A stretch of DNA of 64,000 nucleotides from Corynebacterium comes (GCF_009734405.1 NZ_CP046453.1:310001-374000), one strand, 5' to 3'. Shown: positions 8,432 through 17,549, counted from the stretch's first letter. Program-made: numbers and translations. The notes: generated from the sequence alone by a model not told the origin.

Positions 8432-9133
8432 ATGAACCAGATGGTCAAGCACACCCGGGACGGCGTCGACGCCCTGCTCGCCTCCGTCAATATCTCCCGC
8501 CAGGAACCCGAACGCCTCGCCTACCTGGGGCTCGGTGAACTCGTCGCCTGGTCGCAGGTGTTCCGTTGGCGCAAGGTGCGGAACACGGCGACACCGTTCC
8601 TCCACCCACTGCTCGCCGCCACCATTCTGCGTACCAACCGTGAACCGGTCCTGCTGGCCGGGATGGCCGGCGGGCTGATGGGCAACGTGGTGAAATTGAA
8701 GCGCCCCGACCAGACGCCGGTGCTGGGTATGTTCGGGATCGCGGCCAATCACGCCGCCTACTCTTCGGCGCTGATCGCCCATGGAGCCCGCCCCTCCACC
8801 GTCCGTGTGGGTCTGCGGACCGCCGCCTGGGTCACCGGTATCGGACTCGCCGTCTGGAAGAAGAAGCAGCTCATCGCTCCCGCGGTCGTTGCCGGTGTCT
8901 TCGTCTCCGCCACGTCCGCGCTCGCCGACGATCCCGCCCTCCGTGACGGCTCCACCCCGGCGAAGGGACTGGGCCATGCGGGCAACCTGCTGCTCGTCTC
9001 CGAGGGCATTGCCCTGCTGCGTGAGACGGTGCTCACCGGCGACACCCTCGGCCACCGGATCCTCGACGCCAAGATGACTGTCGCGGCGGTCATCGGGCAC
9101 GCTCTGATGGTGGATGGGTTGACCAGGCGCTGA
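8432..9133 (+). CDS. YhhN/TMEM86-like membrane protein (lysoplasmalogenase family)
   Basis: The 233-residue product has several membrane segments and the pattern KVRNTATPFLHPLLA followed by LLAGMAGGLMGNVVKL, which resembles the YhhN (TMEM86, lysoplasmalogenase-like) family seen across actinobacteria. Animal members hydrolyse lysoplasmalogens; bacterial function is unproven. The ATG at 8432 sits 7 nt after a -10 box. It ends 1 nt before the convergent end of the next gene. The family call is by general resemblance and is moderately secure. Confidence 0.6.
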   Translation: MNQMVKHTRDGVDALLASVNISRQEPERLAYLGLGELVAWSQVFRWRKVRNTATPFLHPLLAATILRTNREPVLLAGMAGGLMGNVVKLKRPDQTPVLGMFGIAANHAAYSSALIAHGARPSTVRVGLRTAAWVTGIGLAVWKKKQLIAPAVVAGVFVSATSALADDPALRDGSTPAKGLGHAGNLLLVSEGIALLRETVLTGDTLGHRILDAKMTVAAVIGHALMVDGLTRR

Positions 9134-9134
9134 C

Positions 9135-9692
9135 TCAGGCCGCAGACCGGATGCACGGTGGTGGGCCGAAGCTGATCATGTGTGCGATCAACCGTGGACG
9201 GAACTGCGTCGGGATAAGCGAGAAAGGGAGTCCGTATTCGCTGGTTGAGAGTTCCACGGCCATCGTGACGTCTTCGTGGGGAATGGTCGGTGGCCAGAAC
9301 GACCGGACCCTGCCGCCTCTCTCATGGACGGACGATGCGCCGTCGATGCGCCAATCATCCTTCACCTGGTCGACAAACTCGGCGGCGTGATGTGAACACA
9401 GCCGTTCGTAGACGAGGACCTCGGCCAGTATTCCTGGCCGCAGTCGGGCGACACCGGAGAGGTACCTGGCGCCGTCGCTTCCGGTGGCGGCATTGACCTC
9501 GTCGCCGGTGACCAGACCCAGGTCGAGGGCGCCGTCGATGAGCCTGTATGTGTCACCGGTGGCGCGAGCACGGAGCAGACGGGATCGGGGGTTGTTCTTG
9601 ACTGTCGAGGGTGCCAGCGGGCGGACGGTGATTGTCATTGTGGGCTGCTTCTTCGCCTGTGCCATGTCCACACATTCGCATGTCTGTTCCAT
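9135..9692 (-). CDS. Hypothetical protein
   Basis: I do not recognise this protein of up to 185 residues. Three in-frame ATGs (9692, 9665, 9638) are possible and none has a good ribosome site or -10 box, so the start is uncertain. It has a basic N-terminus (SRLLRARATG), a segment TYRLIDGALDLGLVTGDEV that could be a small helical domain, and a C-terminal part rich in aromatic and proline residues. No signal peptide or membrane segment is visible. It converges with the YhhN-like gene with 1 nt between stops. Confidence 0.5.
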   Translation of the reverse strand: MEQTCECVDMAQAKKQPTMTITVRPLAPSTVKNNPRSRLLRARATGDTYRLIDGALDLGLVTGDEVNAATGSDGARYLSGVARLRPGILAEVLVYERLCSHHAAEFVDQVKDDWRIDGASSVHERGGRVRSFWPPTIPHEDVTMAVELSTSEYGLPFSLIPTQFRPRLIAHMISFGPPPCIRSAA

Positions 9693-9838
9693 GGCGGGGA
9701 AGGCGTCCTGCTTCGGCCTGTGGATGAACCGCCTTCTGTATGAACGTGTCAACAAAAAACTGTGGAGAAAGACCCGACAGTCACACCCCCGTTGCCTCTC
9801 GACCTTGGGCAGGTGGGGGAGCATGCGGCGTCGAGAAG

Positions 9839-10507
9839 CTAGCGGTCGCGGAACCGTTCCAGGGGCGGACCGAGCACAGGCTGCACGCGCTTGACCGCGA
9901 AACCGATGAGAAGCGCGGCAGCGAAGGTGCCTTCCCGCACGCCCGCCAGCTCCCGGAGGAACACCAGTGCCAGGATCGCCGCCGAGAGGACCAGCAGAAC
10001 ATCGAAGGCGATCTTCACGTAGCCGAAGACGAAGAGTCTGCGCTGGCCGAAGGCCCGTGAGAGTTCGCTGCTGATGGCCATGACGATGGCTTCCCCCGCG
10101 AGCATGATGGTGTTCGCGGAGATCTGGAAGCTGATGCCCACGCCCAGCAGGGCCACACCCGCGAGCACCAGGACCCACTGCTGCCAGTAGGCGGAGTAGC
10201 TGACCCAGCTCGTGGCCCACAGGGCGATGTCGTTGAGCACGCCGAAGACGAGGAGGACAGGGACCTGCAGCAGCTGGATGAGCTTGAAGCGACGGCGCAG
10301 GATGAGGAACTGCAGCAGCACCAGGCCCGAGTTGACCAGGATGGATGCGCTGCCCAGCGTCAGTGGGCTGATGAGGCTCAGGACGTAGGGGAGCGAGGAG
10401 ATCGTGGTGGTACCCAGGTCGCTGCGCACGGACAGGGCGATGCCCAAGGACATGATGACCATGCCGATGAAGAGCAGGAGGACCCTGCGGGGGTGGAGGA
10501 GACTCAT
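9839..10507 (-). CDS. YczE/YitT-like integral membrane protein
   Basis: The 222-residue protein has about five membrane segments and begins MSLLHPRRVLLLFIGMVIMS. The pattern ALSVRSDLGTTTISSLPYVLS is typical of YczE/YyaS-type membrane proteins, whose function is mostly unknown. Its ATG (10507-10505) follows the stop of the adenylate cyclase gene after a single nucleotide, so the two are almost certainly cotranscribed and translationally coupled. Any link to cAMP signalling is inference from this coupling. Confidence 0.75.
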   Translation of the reverse strand: MSLLHPRRVLLLFIGMVIMSLGIALSVRSDLGTTTISSLPYVLSLISPLTLGSASILVNSGLVLLQFLILRRRFKLIQLLQVPVLLVFGVLNDIALWATSWVSYSAYWQQWVLVLAGVALLGVGISFQISANTIMLAGEAIVMAISSELSRAFGQRRLFVFGYVKIAFDVLLVLSAAILALVFLRELAGVREGTFAAALLIGFAVKRVQPVLGPPLERFRDR

Positions 10508-10508
10508 G

Positions 10509-12035
10509 TCAGGAACGGTCCGCCATCGTCGCACGGATCGGGCGGGCCAGCTGCGTCATTTCCCGACGCCCGCGCAGCTCCACCGACTTCATCACGGTCC
10601 AGCGCGCCTGCTCGGCCTCGTTGGCGCCCCGCAGGGTCGCCGCGTTGGTGAGCACCCGTCCCGGGGTGTCCTTGGCCAGGTCGGTCAGGCGGGCAGCGGA
10701 GTTCACGGCGTCCCCGATGACGGTGTACTCGAAACGGTCCGAGCCGCCGATGTGGCCGGCGACGACATGGCCCGCGGCGACGCCGATGCCGGCCTGCAGC
10801 GTCATTCCCTTGAGTTCCTGCCGGAGTTCGCGGGCGGCGGTGAGGGCGTGGGAGGTGGCGTCGGAAAGCGAGATGGGTGCACCGAACACGGCGAGCGCGG
10901 CGTCACCCTGGAACTTGTTGATGATGCCCTTGTTACGGTGCACCACGGTGACCACATGCTCGAAGAACTTGTTCAGCTCCTCGACGACCTCCTCCGGGGA
11001 GTGGTTCACCGCGAAGGTGGTCGAGCCGATGACGTCGACGAAGAGGACCGCGACCTTGCGGTCCTCACCGCCCAGTGTGGGGCGCTCCTCCAGGGCGCGC
11101 TTGGCCACCTCGATGCCGACATAACGGCCGAAGATGTCGCGCACCCGCTGGCGCTCCTTCAGACCGCGCATCATCTCGTTGAACCCGGCCTGCAGGACGC
11201 CGATCTCGGAACCGTCGTAGATGTCGACCTGCGCGTCGGTGTCGCCGCGCCGCACCCTGTTGATCGCCTCCTGCAGTTCCAGGATCGGGTCGACGACGCT
11301 CATGATGGCGAAGCTCGTCCCCACGAAACCGGTCACCAGGGCGGCCAGCGACAGGGCGACGACAGCCGGGATGATCTCCGCCGCGTTGTCGGTGAAGAAG
11401 CCCTGTCTCTGGCCGAGGATGATCAGCAGGGTGCCGATGAGCGGCAGCGCCGTGGTCATCACCCAGGTCATCCGCAGTCGCTGAGTGATCGGAGGCTCGA
11501 GCGTGGAGTCCTCGAAGCGGCGGGCCAGGGCGGAGGCCGCCACCGGTCGAACGAGGCGTTCCGCCAACAGATACGTGATCAGCACGACGACCATGCCGGC
11601 CAGCAGCGTCGCCAGCCCGATGACCAGCGACAGGCGCCCGCTTGACGCCGCCGCCACGACCATCGCGATGGCGATGCCGATCAGCCACACCACCGCGCAC
11701 ACCACCGCCTGATAGACGGGCAGGCGCATCACCAGGTTGCGGACCATGTTCGGGTCATGGTCCTCCGGGTGGCGCTGCCAGTCCAACACGGGCCGGAACA
11801 GGAACAACGTGGCCACCACGGCGACGATCACCGCGAATGCCAGATACGTCAGCCCGATGACCTCCAGGTGGGGAACCTCGGAGGTGAAGCTGCGCACCTC
11901 CGGCATCGGGATGAGGAAACGCACGAACAGCATGATCGCCAGCGCACCAATGACGTTGGCCACGAGCACCACGGCGGCATAGAGGGGCCACGACGTGCCC
12001 CACAGCCACTTGATTGCCCGCAACAGTCGTTTCAT
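10509..12035 (-). CDS. cyaB: Membrane-bound class III adenylate cyclase
   Basis: The 508-residue enzyme has six membrane segments in its first half, then a HAMP-like linker and a C-terminal class III cyclase domain. Metal-binding aspartates sit in FVDVIGST and in NKFQGDAALAVFG, and the transition-state Asn/Arg in VIGDAVNSAARL. It makes cAMP from ATP at the inner face of the membrane; in corynebacteria cAMP is the effector of the regulator GlxR, for which a candidate site lies before sdhC in this window. The start at 12035 is supported by a -10 box 8 nt upstream. The topA-cyaB neighbourhood matches C. glutamicum. Confidence 0.92.
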   Translation of the reverse strand: MKRLLRAIKWLWGTSWPLYAAVVLVANVIGALAIMLFVRFLIPMPEVRSFTSEVPHLEVIGLTYLAFAVIVAVVATLFLFRPVLDWQRHPEDHDPNMVRNLVMRLPVYQAVVCAVVWLIGIAIAMVVAAASSGRLSLVIGLATLLAGMVVVLITYLLAERLVRPVAASALARRFEDSTLEPPITQRLRMTWVMTTALPLIGTLLIILGQRQGFFTDNAAEIIPAVVALSLAALVTGFVGTSFAIMSVVDPILELQEAINRVRRGDTDAQVDIYDGSEIGVLQAGFNEMMRGLKERQRVRDIFGRYVGIEVAKRALEERPTLGGEDRKVAVLFVDVIGSTTFAVNHSPEEVVEELNKFFEHVVTVVHRNKGIINKFQGDAALAVFGAPISLSDATSHALTAARELRQELKGMTLQAGIGVAAGHVVAGHIGGSDRFEYTVIGDAVNSAARLTDLAKDTPGRVLTNAATLRGANEAEQARWTVMKSVELRGRREMTQLARPIRATMADRS

Positions 12036-12043
12036 GGTGTCTA

Positions 12044-12049
12044 ACTCTA
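12044..12049 (-). promoter_or_regulatory. -10 box of cyaB
   Basis: On the minus strand TAGAGT lies 8 nt before ATG 12035, indicating a leaderless mRNA. It is 45 bp from the divergent -10 box of holB. Confidence 0.5.
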
Positions 12050-12093
12050 ACCGCACCGCCCCTCCCGCGTGGGCATGGCTTGACCCCGGGGAA

Positions 12094-12099
12094 TAGGGT
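12094..12099 (+). promoter_or_regulatory. -10 box of holB
   Basis: TAGGGT lies exactly 7 nt before GTG 12107, so transcription probably starts at the start codon. Confidence 0.55.
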
Positions 12100-12106
12100 G
12101 GGTGGG

Positions 12107-13318
12107 GTGAACACCGTTGCCAGCCGTCTCGCCGACATTCCCGCCGTCCGCGACGTGGTGCTCGCTGCAGCCACCACCGCCCGCGCAAAGGTTCGGGGCG
12201 AGGTCACCGAACTCGGCAATGCCATGGCGCACGCCTGGATCATCACCGGCCCGCCAGGCTCGGGCCGCTCCGTCGCGGCCGTCGCCTTCGCCGCCGCCCT
12301 CCAGTGCTCCGACCCCGTGGAACTCGGTTGCGGTCGCTGCCGGAACTGCCTCGACGTGCTTGCCGACGCCCACACGGACGTCCTGCACATCGTCCCGAAG
12401 GGTCTGTCGATCAGCATTGATGAGATGCGCGAGATGCGGAAGGAGGCGGCCAAACTTCCCACGGTGGCGGGCTGGCGGATCATCATCATCGAAGATGCCG
12501 ACCGGCTCACCGGCCCGGCTGCCGATGCGATCCTCAAAGTCGTGGAAGAACCACCGGCGCACACCGTCATCATGATGTGTGCCCCCTCCATCGACCCGGA
12601 TGATTTTTCCCCGACCCTGCGCTCCCGGTGCCGGCACCTCTACGTCCCGTACCCCTCGGTGGAGCACATCGTCGATCTGCTGGTGGCGGAGACCGGAGCC
12701 ACGCCTGAGGACGCCCGCCTGGCCGCCGTTGCCTCCGGCCGGCACATCGGCCGGGCCCGCCACCTGGTCACCGACCCTGCTGCCCAGAAGCGCCGTGCCA
12801 CCATCCTCAACCTCGCCGAGCTGATCTTCCACCGGGACGAGGCTTTCAAGGCCTCCACCGCATTCCTGAAGTCCGTGGACAAGCAGGTCAAGGACCTGAG
12901 CGACGAACAGGATGCAGCAGAGTTGGAGAAGCTCGAACGCTCCCTGGGCAAGGGTGGCCGCGGCAAGGGAACCCAGAAGGCGATGGACGGTTCCGCCGGC
13001 GCCATCAGCGACCTGGAGAAGACCCAGAAGACGCGCCGCAACCGCCGCAAGCGTGACTTCCTCGACCTCGCACTCGTCGACCTGGCCTGCCTCTACCGCG
13101 ACGCCCTCATGCTCTCGGTGGGTGCCGATGTCCAGCTCACCCACCCGGACTTTGAGGGCCTCTCCAGCGACCTCGCCGAACGCGTCAGTGAGAGCGGACT
13201 CGTCGCCTGTCTGGATGCGGTGACCCAGGCCCGTGAACACATCAGCGTGAACGTCACACCGACCACCGCCATCGACGGCATGATCGGGCGTATCCGGCTG
13301 GCGTGCGGGGTTTCGTGA
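12107..13318 (+). CDS. holB: DNA polymerase III delta' subunit
   Basis: The 403-residue clamp-loader subunit has a Walker A-like GPPGSGRS (residues 46-53), a four-cysteine zinc module (CSDPVELGCGRCRNC), the Walker B-like IIIIEDADRLT, and sensor-type TLRSRCRHL. Together with delta and tau/gamma it loads the sliding clamp onto primed DNA. A charged insertion rich in Lys and Gly near residue 285 is of the kind seen in actinobacterial homologues. GTG 12107 is chosen because it follows a -10 box by 7 nt and gives a typical N-terminus. Confidence 0.9.
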   Translation: MNTVASRLADIPAVRDVVLAAATTARAKVRGEVTELGNAMAHAWIITGPPGSGRSVAAVAFAAALQCSDPVELGCGRCRNCLDVLADAHTDVLHIVPKGLSISIDEMREMRKEAAKLPTVAGWRIIIIEDADRLTGPAADAILKVVEEPPAHTVIMMCAPSIDPDDFSPTLRSRCRHLYVPYPSVEHIVDLLVAETGATPEDARLAAVASGRHIGRARHLVTDPAAQKRRATILNLAELIFHRDEAFKASTAFLKSVDKQVKDLSDEQDAAELEKLERSLGKGGRGKGTQKAMDGSAGAISDLEKTQKTRRNRRKRDFLDLALVDLACLYRDALMLSVGADVQLTHPDFEGLSSDLAERVSESGLVACLDAVTQAREHISVNVTPTTAIDGMIGRIRLACGVS

Positions 13319-13395
13319 CCCTTTCCCACCTGCGATTTTTTCGCCCACGTACCGTGCGCTAGAATGGCCCATCGGTACTGTTTGCGCAGCACCAC

Positions 13396-13471
13396 GCCGC
13401 CTTAGCTCAGTCGGTAGAGCGTCTCACTCGTAATGAGAAGGTCGCGAGTTCGATTCTCGCAGGCGGCTCCA
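13396..13471 (+). tRNA. tRNA-Thr (anticodon CGT)
   Basis: A full cloverleaf is visible: acceptor arms GCCGCCT/AGGCGGC, a D-arm beginning TAGCTCAG, an anticodon stem TCTCA/TGAGA enclosing CTCGTAA (anticodon CGT, reading ACG) and a T-arm GCGAG-TTCGATT-CTCGC. The discriminator T is followed by an encoded CCA. Confidence 0.97.
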
Positions 13472-13481
13472 CCATAAAACG

Positions 13482-13519
13482 GCCGGCCAGAAGAATTCAT
13501 TCTTCGGGCCGGCTTTTTT
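13482..13519 (+). terminator. Terminator after tRNA-Thr
   Basis: GCCGGCC pairs with GGCCGGC through an extended, AT-rich inner stem (GAAGAAT/ATTCTTC), and six T residues follow. It is a classical intrinsic terminator for the tRNA gene. Confidence 0.9.
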
Positions 13520-13540
13520 GATCCACGTGCCTGGTGGCAT

Positions 13541-13714
13541 GGATTGCACTCCCGCCAGGTCATGCTCAGTGACAACCTGAATCCGGATGAGGCCAAGGCC
13601 ACCTATGACCATGGCGTTCTCACCGTCCGAATTCCGGCCGCCGAGCAGTCCAAGGCCCGGAGGATCGAGATCGCCACGCCGAAGGATGACGCGCCCGAGG
13701 AGATTGAGGGCTGA
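13541..13714 (+). pseudogene. 3' remnant of a small heat-shock (Hsp20) gene
   Basis: A frame ending at TGA 13712-13714 encodes GLHSRQVMLSDNL, then TYDHGVLTVRIP and ARRIEI. This is the end of the alpha-crystallin domain: the beta-strand RQVxL, the YDHGVLTVxIP strand and the terminal IEI motif of Hsp20 proteins. Only about 57 of the usual 140-150 codons remain; the 5' part, including any start and promoter, is gone and the frame runs back into the tRNA terminator. A 50-codon stretch from ATG 13562 could be translated, but it would lack most of the domain. Followed by a hairpin terminator. Confidence 0.8.
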
Positions 13715-13741
13715 GGCGCCCTCCGCCGGGTTGATTCACCT

Positions 13742-13772
13742 CTGGGGTGGCCCTGATGAAGGGCCGCCCCAG
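13742..13772 (+). terminator. Terminator of the lost Hsp20 gene
   Basis: A 13-bp stem CTGGGGTGGCCCT/AGGGCCGCCCCAG with one wobble and a 5-nt loop lies 27 nt after the Hsp20 stop. It is probably the original terminator of that gene. Confidence 0.7.
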
Positions 13773-13816
13773 AATCCTGTCGGATTCGGCTGTGGCGACC
13801 AGTGTCGGTGGCGGAA

Positions 13817-13849
13817 CCGCCCCACCACGGGCCCCCTCAAGTGGGGCGG
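13817..13849 (+). terminator. Inverted repeat before the first SGNH hydrolase gene
   Basis: Nine-base arms CCGCCCCAC/GTGGGGCGG are separated by 15 nt. It may be a second terminator or a leader structure; a -10-like TATGAC follows at 13856-13861. Confidence 0.4.
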
Positions 13850-13901
13850 CCGTGGTATGACACTAAGTGAAACCCATTGACTTCCGTGTTAGGGATCACT
13901 C

Positions 13902-14759
13902 ATGCCGCTGTCGTTTCCTCATACCAGGATCGGTTATTTCGCCGCTCTCCTCGCATTGTTTCTCCTGCTGGCAGGTATCGTCTCCGCCCCCGCAGCGGAC
14001 GCGCAGCAGCGCAATCTGGTGGTCTTCGGGGACTCCGTGGTCGCCGATCCGCCTGTGGGTGAGTACCTGGCGAGGAAGGCTGAGCGAGGTTCCTCTGATT
14101 CCGCCGACGGCCGGTTCTGCCCGACCTCCGGGGGCAACTTCGGGGTGCGGGCCGCCGCGAAGCTCGGGCTGCCCGTCTCGGACTACTCCTGCTCAGGCAC
14201 CACGGCCACCGGCACAAGGTCGTTCTTCGGGGGAGAGGATTTCTCCATCCAGGTCAATCGTGCGCTTTCCGGCGGCGCCCTGACCCCGGCGACCTCCCGC
14301 ATTGTGGTCTCCCACGGCTTCAACGACACCTACAGCAACTCGATCCTCCCGGTCGCGCAGACCCGTGCCATCTTTCTTGAGGCGATGGTCCCGCAGATCG
14401 AGCGCATCCGGGCCGCCGCGCCGAACGCCCGCATCCAGGTCGTCGGTTATGCCACGATCTCCGACAGTGATCACATCTGCCTGTTCAACACCGGGGGTGG
14501 TCTGCGTGACCGGACCTACGTCCCGCAGGTCGGTCACTGGGAGCGGCTCGCCCAGGACATGCAGCGCGATCTGGCACATGCCACCGGCACTGAATTCCTG
14601 GACATGAAGCCCTCCACCGTGGGCCGTGGCATGTGCGCCGCAGACCACATGCGTAACTGGGCGGGCATCGTCGACGTCAACGCCGGCCCGAACAACCTTC
14701 CGTTCCACATGAACGCCCGCGGGCACGAGCATGTCGCGGAGGTCATCGCCCGGAGCTGA
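13902..14759 (+). CDS. Secreted SGNH/GDSL-family hydrolase, copy 1
   Basis: The 285-residue protein starts with a signal peptide (hydrophobic AALLALFLLLAGIV, cleavage probably near ADAQQ). The mature part has the SGNH blocks: nucleophile in VFGDS, a Gly in CSGTT, Asn in GFND and a final His in RGHEH. In place of the DxxH aspartate seen in the second copy it has alanine (NARGH), a form common in actinobacterial members that may use a Ser-His dyad. It is most likely an extracytoplasmic esterase or acyl hydrolase; the substrate is unknown. A close paralogue lies at 16640. Confidence 0.85.
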   Translation: MPLSFPHTRIGYFAALLALFLLLAGIVSAPAADAQQRNLVVFGDSVVADPPVGEYLARKAERGSSDSADGRFCPTSGGNFGVRAAAKLGLPVSDYSCSGTTATGTRSFFGGEDFSIQVNRALSGGALTPATSRIVVSHGFNDTYSNSILPVAQTRAIFLEAMVPQIERIRAAAPNARIQVVGYATISDSDHICLFNTGGGLRDRTYVPQVGHWERLAQDMQRDLAHATGTEFLDMKPSTVGRGMCAADHMRNWAGIVDVNAGPNNLPFHMNARGHEHVAEVIARS

Positions 14760-14777
14760 TCGCCCGCCGGGTCCGAC

Positions 14778-16421
14778 CTATCTCTCCGGCAGGAGCCGGG
14801 GGACGACCTTGCCGGTGGCGTTGCGGGGGAGCTCGTCGATGAAGTGGACGTCGCGGGGGATGGAGTGCTCGGCGAGGTTGTCGCGGATGTGGTTGCGGAC
14901 ATCGTCGGCGGTCAGCGCGGTCCCCGGGGCGGATTTCTCGCGGACGATCCAGGTCGCGATTCTGCGGAAGGTGATGTCGTCTTCGACTCCGGTGGAGTAG
15001 ACGTCGGCGATGCCTGGCATGGCGTCGAGAACTTCGTCGACGGAACGGGGGAAGACGTTTTCGCCGCCGACGATGATCATGTCGTCGATACGCCCGAGGA
15101 CGCGGAGATGACCGTCCTCGTCGAGGTAACCCAGATCGCCGATGCGGACGAGGTCACCGACCTTGTCCACGGGGATGTCCGGATTGGTGTAACCGGTCAA
15201 CGTGGTGGAGTTGCGGAGGTGGATCTGGCCGATGGTGCCGGTGGGGACCTGCTGTCCGTTCTCGTCCAGGATCTTCAGCTGCGTGCCGATGGCCACTTTG
15301 CCGGAGGTGCTGGGGTCCGCGGCGAGCTCCTCGGCGGACGCGACGGAGGCGAGGGTGAGTTCGGTGGAGCCGTAGACATTGCAGAGGATCGGGCCGAAGC
15401 GTTCGATGCTCTGCTCGACCAGGTGCGGGGTCAGCGCGTGGCCGGAGGAGACGATGAACTCGAGATGGGAGGTGTCGTACTTCTCGTTGTCCGGGACCTC
15501 CAGCATCTGCTTGAGGAAGACGGGCGAGGTGACCATCGCCTCGAGCTGGTGTTCGTCGATGTCGCGGAACACCTGCTCGGGGTCGAAGACACGGTGGGTG
15601 ACGATGGTGGCGCGCGCCGCCAGGGCGATGTTGATCGCACTCCAGCCCCAGGTGTGGAAGAGGGAGGCGTGCAGCTGGACGCGGATGTCCGCGCGCCAGG
15701 GGACCTTCTTCAGCATGCCGGCCAGCACGAGCGGCAGCTTGGGCTCCGGACGCATGACGCCCTTGGGGATCCCCGTCGTGCCCGAGGACATGAGCACGAT
15801 GGGCCCGTGCTTCGGCATCGTCGGCAGTGCCACGTTCTCGGTGATCCAGGGGCGGTCGACGATGTCGCGCAGGGTGATGTGGTCCTCATGTTCGCGGCTC
15901 TGGTGGCCGACGATGACGTGCACGTCCTGCTTTTCGACGACCGCGGGGTCCAGCCGGTCGAGGAATTCATCGTCTATGACCAGCACGTTGATGCCGTTCT
16001 CCTCGATGCAGCCGCTGAGCTGCTCGGGGGAGGATCCCACGTTCAGGAGGTAGATGCCGGTTCCGGCGTAACCCTTGGCCGCGAGGGGGTAGATGATCCC
16101 GCGGCCGTTGCGGGCGAGGACACCGAGACGGATGTCGTCGAGGTCCAGTCCGACGAGGTGGCGGGCCAGGGAGCGGGAGTTCTCACGGAGCTGGCGGTAG
16201 GTGAGTTCGCCGTCGTCGTCGATGAGCGCGATGCGGTGCGGGGTGGAGAGGTGGCCCTGTTCGACCTCGCGGGCGGTGGTGAACCAGTAACGGCCGAGCA
16301 CCCCTGCCTGGCCGAGCCCGCCGCCGAGGCCGAGGATGCCCGAGCGGAGGACCGCCGGGAAGAATTCCCCGAGGGCGCGGGCGGTGACCGCGGTGTCGCG
16401 GAGACGGGCTTCGAGGGACAC
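14778..16421 (-). CDS. AMP-dependent acyl-CoA synthetase/ligase
   Basis: The 547-residue enzyme of the ANL superfamily activates a carboxylate through an acyl-adenylate. Visible motifs are the P-loop SSGTTGIPKG, YGSTEL, the hinge region GDLGYLDEDGHLRVLGRIDDMI, and the catalytic lysine in NATGKVVPR at the C-terminus. GTG 16421 is chosen because GAAGGAG lies 8 nt upstream; an ATG further upstream lacks a signal. It faces the two SGNH hydrolase genes on the opposite strand. A fatty-acid substrate is likely, but chain length cannot be read from sequence. Confidence 0.87.
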   Translation of the reverse strand: MSLEARLRDTAVTARALGEFFPAVLRSGILGLGGGLGQAGVLGRYWFTTAREVEQGHLSTPHRIALIDDDGELTYRQLRENSRSLARHLVGLDLDDIRLGVLARNGRGIIYPLAAKGYAGTGIYLLNVGSSPEQLSGCIEENGINVLVIDDEFLDRLDPAVVEKQDVHVIVGHQSREHEDHITLRDIVDRPWITENVALPTMPKHGPIVLMSSGTTGIPKGVMRPEPKLPLVLAGMLKKVPWRADIRVQLHASLFHTWGWSAINIALAARATIVTHRVFDPEQVFRDIDEHQLEAMVTSPVFLKQMLEVPDNEKYDTSHLEFIVSSGHALTPHLVEQSIERFGPILCNVYGSTELTLASVASAEELAADPSTSGKVAIGTQLKILDENGQQVPTGTIGQIHLRNSTTLTGYTNPDIPVDKVGDLVRIGDLGYLDEDGHLRVLGRIDDMIIVGGENVFPRSVDEVLDAMPGIADVYSTGVEDDITFRRIATWIVREKSAPGTALTADDVRNHIRDNLAEHSIPRDVHFIDELPRNATGKVVPRLLPER

Positions 16422-16639
16422 GATGGCGGGCTCCTTCAGGTCGGGTGTCCACAACCATAGTTTCTCGGAGCTAATTATCACCACTCCACGGTGATGCCTT
16501 TCATACTGCCAACCGCTAAAGTGTTCCGTGACCATTCCGTAACCTGCCGGCGTGGCTGAAGTGGCTGCAGTGACAAACCCGCCGCCATGCTGAACACTGG
16601 CTGATACGCAGTCGTTAACAAGGACCGTAAGGACCCCAC

Positions 16640-17515
16640 ATGCTCAACCTCCCGTTCGCCCCCCGCCGCCTCCTGGCGGCACTTGTCTCGTCGCTGATGC
16701 TCGCAGGCCTCGTCGTTGCCGCACCGGCCTCGGAGGCACAGCAGCGCAACCTGGTGGTCTTCGGCGACTCGATCATCGCTGACACCCCCACGCCGGAGTA
16801 CCTGGTCAACCGCTTGGGCATGGCGAGCTCCAACTCCTCACTGAGCTCCCTCGGCTCTTCGGCAAGCTCCGGCAGCAGCTTCCAGGGGTGCCCGACCTCG
16901 GACAACAACTACGGCATCCGTGCGGCACACAAGCTGGGCGTGCCCGCCTGGGACTACTCCTGCGCCGGCACCACGTCCATCTCGCCCGGCCCGCAGTTCT
17001 CCACCCAGGTGGACAAGGCCCTGGCCGCCGGTGCGCTGACCCCCGCCACCGCGCGTGTCGTGGTCACCACCGGTTTCAACGACACCTACAACAACGACAG
17101 CCAGGGCGACCAGCAGATCCGCGCCCGCTTCGTTGACGCCATGCGTCCGCAGATCCAGCGCATCCGCAACGCCGCCCCGAACGCGCGTGTCCAGATCGTG
17201 GGTTATGCCACCGTCACCGAGAACGACCATGCCTGCCTGGTCCACCTCGGCGCCAACATCCGCGACCGGACCTACGTTCCCCAGGTCGGTCGCTGGGAGC
17301 GACTCTCCCAGGACATGCAGCGCGATCTGGCGCATGCCACCGGCACCGAGTTCCTGGACATGAAGCCCTCGACCCGCGACCGCGGCATGTGTGCCGCCGA
17401 CCACATGCGTAACTGGTCGGGACTCATCGATTTCCACGCAGGCCCCGGCAACATGCCGATCCACATGACCGATCGTGGTCATGAGCACGTCGCCAGCGTG
17501 ATCGCCGGATCCTAG
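16640..17515 (+). CDS. Secreted SGNH/GDSL-family hydrolase, copy 2
   Basis: The 291-residue paralogue of copy 1 has the same plan: signal peptide with cleavage near SEAQQ, VFGDS, a Gly in [11 protein letters not shown] and a C-terminal RGHEH. It keeps the full DxxH (TDRGH). Several stretches are identical to copy 1 ([39 protein letters not shown]), so the pair arose by duplication. A serine-rich insertion follows the first block. The AAGGA at 16629-16633 suits ATG 16640. It is probably an envelope-located esterase. Confidence 0.86.
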   Translation: MLNLPFAPRRLLAALVSSLMLAGLVVAAPASEAQQRNLVVFGDSIIADTPTPEYLVNRLGMASSNSSLSSLGSSASSGSSFQGCPTSDNNYGIRAAHKLGVPAWDYSCAGTTSISPGPQFSTQVDKALAAGALTPATARVVVTTGFNDTYNNDSQGDQQIRARFVDAMRPQIQRIRNAAPNARVQIVGYATVTENDHACLVHLGANIRDRTYVPQVGRWERLSQDMQRDLAHATGTEFLDMKPSTRDRGMCAADHMRNWSGLIDFHAGPGNMPIHMTDRGHEHVASVIAGS

Positions 17516-17549
17516 GCTTCACCCAGGGTCTTCCCACGTCTGGAATGGG

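Noticed and set aside
14844..16460. Long open frame on the plus strand opposite the acyl-CoA synthetase gene
   Set aside because: Same GC effect: a biased Val/Gly/Asp composition, no ribosome site, and the opposite strand carries clear ANL motifs.
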